Assembly (NCBI GenBank): GCA_949288415.1
Contig: CASEKE010000035.1
Span: 1 to 64,000 of the forward strand
Length of the DNA stretch: 64,000 nucleotides
Reading direction: 5' to 3'
Source of the DNA: an uncultured Spirochaetales bacterium
GTDB taxonomy: Bacteria > Spirochaetota > Spirochaetia > Sphaerochaetales > Sphaerochaetaceae
In this document: positions 24,985 to 34,171 of the stretch, one piece after another
Position numbering within the stretch: the stretch's first letter is position 1
How the letters are laid out: each line of letters starts with the position of its first letter
Notes under the pieces: model-generated
Told to the model about the DNA's origin: nothing
The model's input: the letters and a program-made list of their open reading frames with translations, nothing else
The model's database searches: none
Program-made: the position numbers and the translations under genes

Positions 24985-25500
24985 ATGAAAAGGCTTGGAC
25001 TTCTTTTTTTGTCACTTCTGGTCACGGTTCTTCCGCTCTCGGCGTCCCGCATGACTGTGATGGCCGATCTTATGAGTCTCGACAGTTTCCTGGGCAAGGG
25101 ATGCCGCATAAACGGAGAGGTGGGATACAGACGAGGCCAGGTCGCTTTTACGGTTCCGTTCGGCTATGCTTTCTCTCTTTCCGAGGAGCTTTCTCTGGCC
25201 GACGTCTCGCTGTGTCTCAGACTTTACCCGTTTTCCGACATTGAGCTGTATTTCGCTGCGGACATCTTTTCATATATCCGTACATTCGGCAAGGACAGTC
25301 CAGAGAGACGCGATCTGTTTCTTTCGTCCTTTTCATGCGGATATTCTTTCGAGTATGGGCATCTGTCGGTGGAGCCGGAGCTGGTGTTCCTCGATCCGGC
25401 GGGCCTGCTGGAAGGGCAGCTGCAATTTCTTTCCGAACGCTTCTACAACTATCTGGAAATCTATTTCGCCCTAAAAATTGGGGTCGGATTCGATCTATAG
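24985..25500 (+). CDS. Small exported outer-membrane-like protein
   Basis: 171 residues with a signal peptide (MKRLGLLFLSLLVTVLPLSAS). The mature part alternates polar and hydrophobic residues (GEVGYRRGQVAFTVPFGYAF, YSFEYGHLSVEPELVF) and ends in an aromatic/hydrophobic strand (ALKIGVGFDL), the pattern of a small beta-barrel. No family is recognised. A 15-bp inverted repeat fills the gap between a GGAAG and the ATG. The next gene starts 10 bp after the stop. Confidence 0.55.
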   Translation: MKRLGLLFLSLLVTVLPLSASRMTVMADLMSLDSFLGKGCRINGEVGYRRGQVAFTVPFGYAFSLSEELSLADVSLCLRLYPFSDIELYFAADIFSYIRTFGKDSPERRDLFLSSFSCGYSFEYGHLSVEPELVFLDPAGLLEGQLQFLSERFYNYLEIYFALKIGVGFDL

Positions 25501-25510
25501 GAGGAGAAAC

Positions 25511-26341
25511 ATGGATACAGGAAGACGCATTTACAACATTTTTGCCGTCGCGATTCTCGTTCCGCTCATGCTGTTCTCATGCACCATGGAGCTTTCCGGA
25601 CCGGCCTCGCTTTCCGACAGGGTGCTTGTAACGAGAAGTGCAAGGCTGATGGAGGTCTATCTTGACGAGGTAGTCTCCGCTCTGGGGGAAGAGAGTGCAC
25701 AGTACGAGGAAGTTCTCGCATCCGGATACACTGCACGCGAGATAGCTACGCGTGCTCTGGAGGAGGAGAACGGCAGGGCCTATCTGGAATTTTGCCTTTA
25801 TGCCGACGACTACGGTTCTACGGACGAAGTTTTCAACGCCGCCCAGGCCCTTGTTGGACAGGACGATCTCGAAAGAGTGAAGGCCGATGTCGACAAGGTG
25901 GAGTCGCTGGTATTCGAAGGGGCCGATGAGATTTCCCGCGGTATGACTACCAGCCAGAAAAGGGCCTTCTACGGCGAACTTAGGAAGCTTGTCGTAAAGG
26001 CGGCAGTCCTGTTGACTGCCGCGATCGTCTATGCGTGCGTGCCGACGATGATGTTCTGGGGAAAGATCACCGCAGCAAGCGCGGTTGCTGTCGCGGGAGG
26101 GGTACTGGCAACCACGATAATGTGCATCATAGAGTATTATCATACCGACGGCGAGGTCGGGTCGTTCGACGAATGGCTTGAAAGTGTGGCCGTCGAACCG
26201 TCCGCCGCATGGGCAATCGCTTCTGCGGTGATAAGTACGAACAGTGCGCTGGGGTATTCTCCCATACTCGTCGCTGTTATACTCGGCGTATTCGCAATCT
26301 ACGGTATCATCGACGACGTCAAGCCGCTTCTCAAGTACTGA
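25511..26341 (+). CDS. Lipoprotein with C-terminal membrane segments, unknown function
   Basis: 276 residues. Lipoprotein signal with lipobox LFSC (Cys24). Residues 25-155 are acidic and helical; residues about 168-215 and 235-270 contain hydrophobic stretches (VVKAAVLLTAAIVYACVPTMMF, AVAVAGGVLATTIMCII, ILVAVILGVFAIYGII) that could span a membrane. A lipoprotein with such segments is unusual and suggests an inner-membrane location. I do not recognise the family. The ATG follows AGGAGG. Same operon as the small barrel-like protein. Confidence 0.55.
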   Translation: MDTGRRIYNIFAVAILVPLMLFSCTMELSGPASLSDRVLVTRSARLMEVYLDEVVSALGEESAQYEEVLASGYTAREIATRALEEENGRAYLEFCLYADDYGSTDEVFNAAQALVGQDDLERVKADVDKVESLVFEGADEISRGMTTSQKRAFYGELRKLVVKAAVLLTAAIVYACVPTMMFWGKITAASAVAVAGGVLATTIMCIIEYYHTDGEVGSFDEWLESVAVEPSAAWAIASAVISTNSALGYSPILVAVILGVFAIYGIIDDVKPLLKY

Positions 26342-26407
26342 TGGCATTCGGCATCGTTTTCTTTTCTCCTCTCTTGTGCGATAATCACAGCAGAGGAGAT
26401 CTTTTCT

Positions 26408-27646
26408 ATGACAGAAGCTGATATCAGAAAGGCGCTTTCCAGGCGCTTCATACGTTACACCGCTTTCGATACGATGAGCGATCCGGGAAGATGCGGGATC
26501 GAGAGACCTACGACGAAGGGACAGATCGATATGCTCGAGGATCTGCGCGGTGAACTGGAGAAGCTGGGACTGGAGACCTATTTCGGACCGGAGTTTGTCG
26601 TGCAGGGAAAATTGAAGGGCAATGTGGATGCTCCCGCGATCGGCTTCATGGCTCACGTGGATACTGCGGACGACGTTCCCGGCAACAATGTAAAGGCTAG
26701 GTACGTGGAGTCTTATGATGGCGGAGACATAGTGCTTTCCAACGGAATAAGCATACTTGCCAAGGACAATCCGGGGCTGGCGGCATGCATAGGCAGAGCG
26801 ATCATCACGAGCGACGGAACCACGCTTCTGGGAGCCGACGACAAGGCTGGATGCGCAATAATAATGGAGGCGATAAACTATCTCGTTGCCCATCCCGAGA
26901 TCGAGCATGGCGATATCGAGGTATATTTCACTCCGGACGAGGAAACCGGATCCGGAATGGACATGTTTCCGTACGACAGATTGTCCAGCAATGTCGTCTA
27001 TACATTGGATGGAGGGGCGGAGGGAGAGATTGAGACCGAGTGTTTCAATGCTGCTTCGGTTGCACTGACATTCCACGGCAATTCGATCCATCTCGGTTCC
27101 GCGAGGGGCATTCTGGTCAACGCCGTCAAGATGGCTAGCGAAACAGTCTGCGCACTTCCTCATGCGGAAAGCCCGGAAGCGACAGACGGACGCTATGGCT
27201 ACTACTGCCCTCTGGAACTGAAGGGAACCGCTACTGAATCCACGCTCGCAATATTCATCAGAGATTTCGATCTCGAGAACTTTGAAGCGAGGATAAGGAA
27301 CGTGAGAAACATCGCTTCGGCAATCGCCGACATCCATCATGGAACGGTCGACATCGACGTCAAGGTCAGCTATCACAACATGGCCGAGGTCAACAAGGAC
27401 AATCCGGAGGCCACCGATGCCATATATTCCGTCTCCAAGAAGCTTGGCATTCCGGTAAGAGAGGAGCTGATAAGAGGAGGTACGGACGGGGCAAGACTCG
27501 CAGAGAGAGCCGGAGTTCCTTCGCCGAACATCTTCACAGGAGGCAACAACTATCATTCTCTCAGGGAATGGATCAGCGAGGACGGCATGTATTCCGCATA
27601 TCGGCTCATGCTCGGTCTTGTGGAATACTGGAGCAGAATAAGGTGA
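26408..27646 (+). CDS. pepT: Peptidase T (tripeptide aminopeptidase)
   Basis: 412 residues, M20B family, cleaves the N-terminal residue from tripeptides in the cytoplasm. Zinc ligand and catalytic segments: AHVDTADD near residue 82, LGADDKAG near 142, PDEETGSG near 177 (catalytic Glu), LDGGAEGEIETECFNAA, and the C-terminal IRGGTDGA and FTGGNNYHS. GAGGAGAT precedes the ATG. The downstream gene starts at a GTG overlapping its stop (GTGA), so at least three genes form an operon. Confidence 0.95.
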   Translation: MTEADIRKALSRRFIRYTAFDTMSDPGRCGIERPTTKGQIDMLEDLRGELEKLGLETYFGPEFVVQGKLKGNVDAPAIGFMAHVDTADDVPGNNVKARYVESYDGGDIVLSNGISILAKDNPGLAACIGRAIITSDGTTLLGADDKAGCAIIMEAINYLVAHPEIEHGDIEVYFTPDEETGSGMDMFPYDRLSSNVVYTLDGGAEGEIETECFNAASVALTFHGNSIHLGSARGILVNAVKMASETVCALPHAESPEATDGRYGYYCPLELKGTATESTLAIFIRDFDLENFEARIRNVRNIASAIADIHHGTVDIDVKVSYHNMAEVNKDNPEATDAIYSVSKKLGIPVREELIRGGTDGARLAERAGVPSPNIFTGGNNYHSLREWISEDGMYSAYRLMLGLVEYWSRIR

Positions 27647-28563
27647 GAAAACCTTGCATAGCAGCGATTTTGATTCTGATTGCATGCCTTCCGCTCGCTG
27701 CGTCCATATCGTTTCCTTCCGGACTCTCGTATGACGATGAACAGATGCTCGGCAGGATTTTCGACGAGGCAGCGGGAAATCGAAGGGATGTACCCGTGCT
27801 GGTCGACTCCTTCTTTGCCGACCAGGACGGTCTTCTCCGGCTGGAATTCTCCATCGACGGGAAAAAGAGGTGCATGACTGCAGCTGATGAGCAGATGCTG
27901 GAGACTATGGTTTCCGATGCCCTGTACTCCGAAAGGGCATTCTATGTCGAAGAAGGGCCAGTAGTGGAGGAAATCTACGGAAGCTTCATCATGGCTGATG
28001 GCCATCTGGAAAAGGGACGGCTGTTCAAGGCTGTGGGTGAAGACGGAAAAGTCGAGGCACTCCTCAGAGCCGAGGATGATACGGATGGCGGAAAGGCTCT
28101 GCTTTCGGCGTTGATGCAACGCAGGCTTCTCCCCGGCCAGAAGATTGTCTCCGGGCCTTCTCTGGCCCTGGATTTCTCCGTTTCTTCCCCGCTGACGGCA
28201 ATGGACGTCGAGGCGTCCGCCACACTGAGATTCCTTTCGCTGATACCTTTTATCCAGCCCAGGATCGGATTCGACTACATATACAGAAGGGGAGTGAACA
28301 TGTTCTTCCTTTCCATTGGGTTCGAGACTGTTGCGGAGCTTTCCAAGCTGTCCGATACAGCCTTTACCCTGATACAGGATGCGGGAATCTACGCGTCGCT
28401 GGAAATTCTGCTCGGCTACGGTCAGGGCGGTTTCCAGCCTTCTGCAAGCTACGGCATCGGCTATGAACATCGCATCTCTTCAAGTCTTTATTGGCGCATC
28501 GGATACTGCTATAATCATATCATCGGCTCGGAGCTGAGACTTTCGGGAGGAGTCCTTTTTTGA
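27643..28563 (+). CDS. Exported protein with possible C-terminal beta-barrel
   Basis: 306 residues. Start is GTG overlapping the pepT stop by 4 bp, 9 nt after GGAG; this places a signal peptide (RKPCIAAILILIACLPLAAS) at the N-terminus. Residues 25-165 are acidic and unrecognised. The last 110 residues (LRFLSLIPFIQPRIGFDYIY, VNMFFLSIGFETV, SSSLYWRIGYCYNH, ELRLSGGVLF) look like alternating transmembrane strands ending in a typical C-terminal aromatic strand. Likely an outer-membrane-associated protein. Its stop overlaps the TTG start of the next lipoprotein gene. Confidence 0.6.
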   Translation: MRKPCIAAILILIACLPLAASISFPSGLSYDDEQMLGRIFDEAAGNRRDVPVLVDSFFADQDGLLRLEFSIDGKKRCMTAADEQMLETMVSDALYSERAFYVEEGPVVEEIYGSFIMADGHLEKGRLFKAVGEDGKVEALLRAEDDTDGGKALLSALMQRRLLPGQKIVSGPSLALDFSVSSPLTAMDVEASATLRFLSLIPFIQPRIGFDYIYRRGVNMFFLSIGFETVAELSKLSDTAFTLIQDAGIYASLEILLGYGQGGFQPSASYGIGYEHRISSSLYWRIGYCYNHIIGSELRLSGGVLF

Positions 28564-29945
28564 AGAAGTTCTTCGTGGCGGCCTTGCTGCTTCTGACATT
28601 GATTTCCTGTACGTCTTTCCAGGAGCTTGTCACTCCTGAGATCGGAGGCCTGCCTTCGTGGGTATCCAATCCCCCTGTGCGGCGCGACAGGGTCGGCTTT
28701 GTCGCCAGCGGATATGGAAGCAGCGAAAACGAGGCGCGTGCCGAGGTTCTGAAGGTATTGCTGCAGCAGGTCTCGGAGGACCTCGGAAGAGATGCCTACA
28801 ACCTATATTACAGGGAGCTCAGTACGACAGGCAGGATAGAGGAACTGGACGGGACAACCGACCGCACCTATTACGATGCCAGGATCGACGGCAGCGGTAC
28901 ATACTATGTGCTCGTCTCGTTCGACGAGGAGAAGTACGATGCCTTCCGTACCGAGGAACAGACTTTGGCAAAGGAACGCGAGAGCCGCATTGCCTCCTAC
29001 ATCGAGGATGCCAACCGTGCCTACAGAGAGAATCGCGATTTCGACGCGTATGAATGCGTGCTCGATGCCTTGCTTGTTTCCCTTGAAGGTCCTGTGAACA
29101 ACGAGAAGTACGGAAGCGACGCACTGCTCGAGGAGGCGATATACTATCTTTCTCCGCTGGAGATACATGTGAGCCGCAAGGGCAAGGATGCCTCTGCCGA
29201 GATAAGAGTCGTGAGGAATCGCGGTTTCCTATCGCCTGCGGTCGTGGATGCTCCTGTCATAGGATACTATCGCATGAGAAACACCCTCGGGGAGGAGAGC
29301 TTGAACGGAGTCGAGGCAAGGACGGACGAAAAGGGACGCTACTATTTCAATTCCACGAATCCGTACATCCTCAGAACAGGTGAGATATCGTTTGCCCTCT
29401 GGGATGCCGAGGACAGGCTTGCAAAGATCGATAGAATGGCACCCGAGGGTTTCTCCGTTCCTCTCCATGAACTGATGGACCAGAAGGTCGTTTCGTATGA
29501 ATACGATGTCAGAGGACGTGCCGAGGAAATGGATCTGGATGTAGTTTTCGTCGAATACGGTGCGGACGGAAGCGACAAGGGGACGACAGACGCCGTCGAA
29601 AGTTTCAACGCATACATGGACGAATGCCAGGTCGACGTGGTCGCTGTCAAAGGTTCCGGAGAGGAGGAAGAGGATGTCTATGCAAACTACCTCGCTTCGG
29701 GGAATACGCATGGCAACGTCGCGATAGTCCGCATCGGAGTCGCCGAGTCGGAGAGTGCCGACGACAAGGAGATCGTCAGAGTCGAATCGTATGTCTCCAT
29801 ATACGACAACAGCAGCGGAAACATCATTTACAGCGACGACAGCGCACAGGCCATAGGCTACGGGGTAGAGATGTCCATGGCGGAGCAGGATGCGTTCTCG
29901 CAGGCCGGACGGATCATTGCCTCGCTGTTGCTCATCGTGATTTGA
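28560..29945 (+). CDS. LPP20-type lipoprotein
   Basis: 461 residues. Start is TTG overlapping the preceding stop (TTGA), about 10 nt after GGGAGG. Lipobox LISC (Cys17). Residues about 30-125 resemble the LPP20/FlgT-like fold: LPSWVSNPPVRRDRVGFVASG, SENEARAEVLKVLLQQVSEDL, then a TYYVLVSFDEEKYDAF strand. The remaining 330 residues hold beta-rich segments without a recognised family. Probably faces the periplasm or surface; function unknown. Last gene of the pepT operon; overlaps the convergent nfo by 14 bp. Confidence 0.65.
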   Translation: MKKFFVAALLLLTLISCTSFQELVTPEIGGLPSWVSNPPVRRDRVGFVASGYGSSENEARAEVLKVLLQQVSEDLGRDAYNLYYRELSTTGRIEELDGTTDRTYYDARIDGSGTYYVLVSFDEEKYDAFRTEEQTLAKERESRIASYIEDANRAYRENRDFDAYECVLDALLVSLEGPVNNEKYGSDALLEEAIYYLSPLEIHVSRKGKDASAEIRVVRNRGFLSPAVVDAPVIGYYRMRNTLGEESLNGVEARTDEKGRYYFNSTNPYILRTGEISFALWDAEDRLAKIDRMAPEGFSVPLHELMDQKVVSYEYDVRGRAEEMDLDVVFVEYGADGSDKGTTDAVESFNAYMDECQVDVVAVKGSGEEEEDVYANYLASGNTHGNVAIVRIGVAESESADDKEIVRVESYVSIYDNSSGNIIYSDDSAQAIGYGVEMSMAEQDAFSQAGRIIASLLLIVI

Positions 29946-30765
29946 GCAGTGCCGTTATCTCGTCCTTCCAGAGCGTCTCGTCCGGAGTCTCGAGAATCAG
30001 TGGTCTGTCTTCGATGTCCGATCTTCCTACAAGAGCAAGGAACGGCTCCATGCCGATTAATCCCTTGCCAAGCGATTCATGCCGGTCTTTCCTGCTGCCT
30101 AGTGGTACCTTGCTGTCGTTGAGGTGCATCCCGAAAAGTTTTTCCCTGCCGAATCTTTCCATGACTTCGTCCATTATTCCGTCCATGTCGGACTTCACGT
30201 CGTATCCGGCTCCGAAAAGATGCATTGTGTCTATGGTCACTCCGAGTCTGTCGCTGTGCGACGAATAGGAAATAATCTGCTCAAGTTCCTCCAGTCTGCT
30301 TCCGAGAACGGTTCCCGAACCTGCGGTGTTCTCGAGGGAGAACCTGATGCCCGACGGCAGACGCGACAAGGCTTCGTCCAGGAACGTGGTGACTCTCTTC
30401 AGCCCGTCTTCCCTGTCCCCTTCGATGTAGGCCCCCGGATGCAGGTTCAGCACTCCTATGCCTAGTTTTTCGACCCTCAGGCTTTCATCGAGCAACAGCG
30501 AAAGGCTTTTGCTTCTGAGTTCCTCGTCCGGAGTCGCCGGATTGATCAGATATCCGGCATGGGGAAGAACGCAGGACGGAGACATTGCGAATCTTTCGAG
30601 ATTTGCCTTGAACGCCTCCGCACTGTTTTCCTCGAGGGCCTTGGCCTGCCATACCTTCTGGTTCTTCGTGAATATTGCGAATCCCGTCGCGCCGAGTTCG
30701 TGTGCTCTTTCTACGGAGAGCGAGATGTCCTTTGCTATCGAGACGTGCGGACCGACGAGAAGCAT
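29932..30765 (-). CDS. nfo: Endonuclease IV (AP endonuclease)
   Basis: 277 residues, the standard length. A TIM-barrel enzyme with three Zn ions that incises DNA 5' of abasic sites. Signatures: VGPHVSIAKD at the start, FTKNQKVW, LPHAGYLINPA, NLHPGAY, LENTAGSG, IDTMHLFGAGYD, MHLNDSK, RHESLGKG and ILETPDE. All metal-binding His/Glu/Asp segments are present. It follows a small gene whose stop overlaps its ATG by one base, so the two are co-expressed. It complements the Ogg-type glycosylase at 7.5 kb in base-excision repair. Confidence 0.96.
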   Translation of the reverse strand: MLLVGPHVSIAKDISLSVERAHELGATGFAIFTKNQKVWQAKALEENSAEAFKANLERFAMSPSCVLPHAGYLINPATPDEELRSKSLSLLLDESLRVEKLGIGVLNLHPGAYIEGDREDGLKRVTTFLDEALSRLPSGIRFSLENTAGSGTVLGSRLEELEQIISYSSHSDRLGVTIDTMHLFGAGYDVKSDMDGIMDEVMERFGREKLFGMHLNDSKVPLGSRKDRHESLGKGLIGMEPFLALVGRSDIEDRPLILETPDETLWKDEITALLKSR

Positions 30766-31178
30766 CAGTCCTCCTTGTCAAGGATGTCGGAGATGCAGTC
30801 CTCGATGAGTATCAGGTACTTTACGGCATTGCTTTCCATCTCTCCTGCAAGGCCGATGTCGATCGCTTTGAGAAATGCGCTTTTGGCGTCTGCGAGGGTG
30901 AGTACACGGCGATCGCAGTCGAAAGTCATTCTTTCGCTCTCCTTGAAGAGTTCCTCGCCCTTGTAGTACTGGAACGAACTTTTTCCCGCATTTTCTTTCT
31001 CCAGCTTCGTTAGGATGTCCTTTGCCTTCGCTTCCTCGCCGGTCCTGAGGAACGCGATGGCTGCAAGCATCAATATTGCATCTTCCTTGCCGTAGCATCC
31101 GTCGTCTTCGAGCGAGGCGAGCAGCTGCCTGTATTCCTTCTCCTCGAGGAGCGCCGATAGCATCTGATTGATTTCCAT
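30765..31178 (-). CDS. Small helical TPR-like protein
   Basis: 137 residues, all-helical, no signal peptide. Segments such as QMLSALLEEKEYRQLLASLED, ILMLAAIAFLRTGEEAKAKDIL and AKSAFLKAIDIGLAGEMES look like degenerate TPR helices. No specific family or activity is recognised. The start MEINQ was chosen because it lies just after AGGAG/AAGG; upstream starts would overlap the divergent peptidase promoter. Translationally coupled to nfo. Confidence 0.6.
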   Translation of the reverse strand: MEINQMLSALLEEKEYRQLLASLEDDGCYGKEDAILMLAAIAFLRTGEEAKAKDILTKLEKENAGKSSFQYYKGEELFKESERMTFDCDRRVLTLADAKSAFLKAIDIGLAGEMESNAVKYLILIEDCISDILDKED

Positions 31179-31263
31179 TGTAGCCTTATCTCCTGAGGAA
31201 AGGATAATCCAAAAAGCATGATTCGGGCAAGTTGTTGCCATTATCGGATGCCTGTTGTAGTTT

Positions 31264-34113
31264 ATGCATATGGAAAGATTCCCAGGATACACGCTTGTGG
31301 AAAAGCGAAGCGTTCCCTACTGCAGGGGAACAGGATATTATCTCAGGCACGATAGGACAGGCATGGTCGTCCTTGCTGTCATGAACGACGACGAGGACTG
31401 TTTTTTCTCCTATGTCGTGAATACGGCTCCGACGGATTCGACCGGAGTGTTCCATATCATCGAGCATACCGTTCTTTCAGGTAGCAGGAAATACCCGGTC
31501 AGGGATGCGTTCACTGAACTTTATCGGAGGGGCTGCCCGACTTTTCTGAATGCATTCACAGGCGTCGACAAGACTTATTATCCCGGCTCGAGCGTTGTCG
31601 AAAAGGACTTCGACGGCATTTTCAGCGTCTACACCGATTGTATTTTCGACCCTCTGCTGAGACGCGAGGCCTTCGAACAGGAGGGCATAAGGGTCGTAGG
31701 AGGAGAGTATCCCCATTTCGAGGGAGTCGTATTCTCCGAAATGCAGGGAGCGATGAGTCAGCACGAATCCGTCGTCGCTCGCGTGTCCACCAGATCCCTT
31801 TTCCCCGGAACGTGCTACGAGAACGAGAGCGGTGGCGATCCCAAGGAGATCTGCCGACTGACCTACGACGGATACCTGGAGGCATATCGACGATGCTACA
31901 GACCGGGGAACATGGCTCTAGTGCTATACGGAAACCTCGATCTGGCTGCAAAGCTGGCATTCCTGGACGAAAACTACCTCAAGAACATGACTGCATCTGC
32001 TCCGGAGACGAAGCCGGCGGAGCGCATCATGTGGACCGAACCTCGCACGGTACGGGCAAAGTCGATCTCCATGGACGACGAACACGAGGGAAAGAGCAGC
32101 GTGTTGCTTTCCTGGAGACTGTTCCCTGCGACGGACAGAAAGGCGAACATGATTCTTTCGATCGTCGTCGACATCCTGCTCGGCAGTCCGGGAGCCCCTC
32201 TCTACAAGGCGATTCTGCAGTCGAGAATAGGAGAGGACATATCCACCGAATCGGGCATGGCTCCGGACTTTCCGGACAGCGTATTTGCCTGCGGTTTCTA
32301 TTCCGTGGATCCCGGAAAGGAGCAGGAGGCAGGGGATTTCATCCTTTCAGCGCTTGCCGACATTGCGGAGCGCGGCATTCCCCACAGAGAGGTCGAAGCC
32401 GCGCTTAGGCGCTACGAGTTTTCTCTGAGGGAGATACAGGGGGACAATCCGAACGGCATGAGAGTGCTGTTCAGGGTGGACAAGGGTATATTGCTGGGCA
32501 TGAATCCTCTCGACGATCTGTTCCCCGAGGAGGATTTCAAGGTCGTCAGGAAAATGATGGAAGAGGATGGGTTCGTCGAGAACTGGATAAGACGGAACCT
32601 TCTTGATAATCCCAATCGTCTTCTGTCCATCGTGACAATGGATTCCTCTGTTTCAGAGGAGGATGCGTCACGTATATCGGAAGTTCTTGCGGATCGCCTG
32701 AAGGAGTACGATCCGCAAGAGGAGGTCCATCTCGGAAAATATCTCGATGGTTCGATAATGCCTGACGACCCATCCTCATTTGCATCTGTCACACTGAACG
32801 ATTTGAAGGACAGAAGTTTCCGTCCGACAGTGGGACGGGCCGGGGATGAAGTCGTCCTACTGGACGAATACTCGTCGGGAGTGATCTACTTCGATGCTTC
32901 TTTCGATGTTTCCGATTTTTCCATCGGCGAGCTGGAGGATCTGAATTTTCTCAGCCGACTTATGAGCATGACCGGAGTCGGTGACCTCGATGTATCCGAG
33001 TTCAATACGGAGCTGCGCTTCAATACAGGCGGATACAGCTTCTACCTGGAGAGCGGCACGACAGGGGAGCTCGAGGAGCGCTGTTTCCTTCTTGTCAGAC
33101 TGAAGCTGCTGAAGGAAGGAGCCGAGGATGCGCTGGAACTTGTCAGACGACTGCTTTTCGAGATACATCTGGACAGAAACGACATGGAGAACGCGCTCAC
33201 CGACATAAGGACCGAGTTCAAGTCGAACGTGCTGCAAAACGCGGTGACGTATACGCTCTCTCTGGCCCAGAAGGATCTTTCGACATCGCTCCGGATAGGA
33301 GAGCGTCTCACAGGCATAAGCTACTGGGAGAGAGTCATAGAGATGCAGAAGGACGTGGAAGGGCTTGCCGATCGGATTTCCAGGCTGCTGCCGAAGGTTC
33401 TCGACAGAGACAGGCTTTCGATTGAGATTACTGGGGACGAGGAGAACAGAGATTACCGGGCCATGCTGGGAGAACGCTTCGCTTCCTTCTTCGAACGGAA
33501 GGGTGGGCGCGGTCCGATCTGCCACGAGTCTCCGGAAAAAAGAGGGGGGTGCTTCTATGTCACCGAGACACCGGTGAACTATGTGTCCCTCGCGGCCCCG
33601 GCTCCGCAGAGAGACGTACGCAGCCTTGCCATATACAAGATTTTTTTCTCGATCATAAGCCAGTCGTCCGTGTTCGAGAAGATCAGAGGCAAGGGCGGAG
33701 CGTACGGTGCGGGTGCGTCGTTCAACACCGATGACGATGTGATGCTCTTCTATTCCTATCGCGATCCGCGGCTCAGGGACAGCGTCAAGGATTTCATAGC
33801 TTCGACAAGAGAAGAGAAATTCACGGCCGAAAAGCTCGAGAATGCGAAGAAGAAGATCAAGAGCATAGATCTCAAGCCACTTTCCCCAAGCCAGAAAGCC
33901 CTGATTCAGATGAGAAGAAGGCTGTATCTGGTCGAGGACGATTTCCGACTCTCCTTCAGAAAGGCTCTTATGGATGTCACCCTGTCGGATCTTGAAGACG
34001 TGCGAGAGACAATAGCATGCGCACTCGAGAACGGCGGAGCGGTCGCTGCGATCGCGAACCCAAGAAGCTTCACGGCTTTCGATGGGGATGAGATCAAGAC
34101 CGTTCCTGTGTGA
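31264..34113 (+). CDS. M16 zinc metallopeptidase, presequence-protease type
   Basis: 949 residues, the size of the PreP/falcilysin group (four M16 domains in one chain). Inverted zinc motif HIIEH at residues 64-68 and the third ligand Glu near 159 (VVFSEMQGA). The M16C-associated domain lies mid-chain and the C-terminal substrate-binding half has RGKGGAYGAGAS. It degrades free peptides such as cleaved signal or targeting sequences; with no signal peptide it is cytoplasmic. There is no Shine-Dalgarno sequence. TTGCCA and TAGTTT 17 bp apart end just before 31264, so the second ATG (31270) of a leaderless mRNA is an alternative start. Confidence 0.92.
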   Translation: MHMERFPGYTLVEKRSVPYCRGTGYYLRHDRTGMVVLAVMNDDEDCFFSYVVNTAPTDSTGVFHIIEHTVLSGSRKYPVRDAFTELYRRGCPTFLNAFTGVDKTYYPGSSVVEKDFDGIFSVYTDCIFDPLLRREAFEQEGIRVVGGEYPHFEGVVFSEMQGAMSQHESVVARVSTRSLFPGTCYENESGGDPKEICRLTYDGYLEAYRRCYRPGNMALVLYGNLDLAAKLAFLDENYLKNMTASAPETKPAERIMWTEPRTVRAKSISMDDEHEGKSSVLLSWRLFPATDRKANMILSIVVDILLGSPGAPLYKAILQSRIGEDISTESGMAPDFPDSVFACGFYSVDPGKEQEAGDFILSALADIAERGIPHREVEAALRRYEFSLREIQGDNPNGMRVLFRVDKGILLGMNPLDDLFPEEDFKVVRKMMEEDGFVENWIRRNLLDNPNRLLSIVTMDSSVSEEDASRISEVLADRLKEYDPQEEVHLGKYLDGSIMPDDPSSFASVTLNDLKDRSFRPTVGRAGDEVVLLDEYSSGVIYFDASFDVSDFSIGELEDLNFLSRLMSMTGVGDLDVSEFNTELRFNTGGYSFYLESGTTGELEERCFLLVRLKLLKEGAEDALELVRRLLFEIHLDRNDMENALTDIRTEFKSNVLQNAVTYTLSLAQKDLSTSLRIGERLTGISYWERVIEMQKDVEGLADRISRLLPKVLDRDRLSIEITGDEENRDYRAMLGERFASFFERKGGRGPICHESPEKRGGCFYVTETPVNYVSLAAPAPQRDVRSLAIYKIFFSIISQSSVFEKIRGKGGAYGAGASFNTDDDVMLFYSYRDPRLRDSVKDFIASTREEKFTAEKLENAKKKIKSIDLKPLSPSQKALIQMRRRLYLVEDDFRLSFRKALMDVTLSDLEDVRETIACALENGGAVAAIANPRSFTAFDGDEIKTVPV

Positions 34114-34143
34114 TTTATTTTCCCCTTTTCGTCTCTTTTCCCT

Positions 34144-34149
34144 TATAAT
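34144..34149 (+). promoter_or_regulatory. -10 element of glpK
   Basis: TATAAT 22 nt before the glpK ATG, followed by the AAGGAAG ribosome site. No clear -35 at 16-18 bp spacing; the upstream region is T/C-rich. Confidence 0.45.
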
Positions 34150-34171
34150 TTCCTAAAAAGGAAGATACGAC

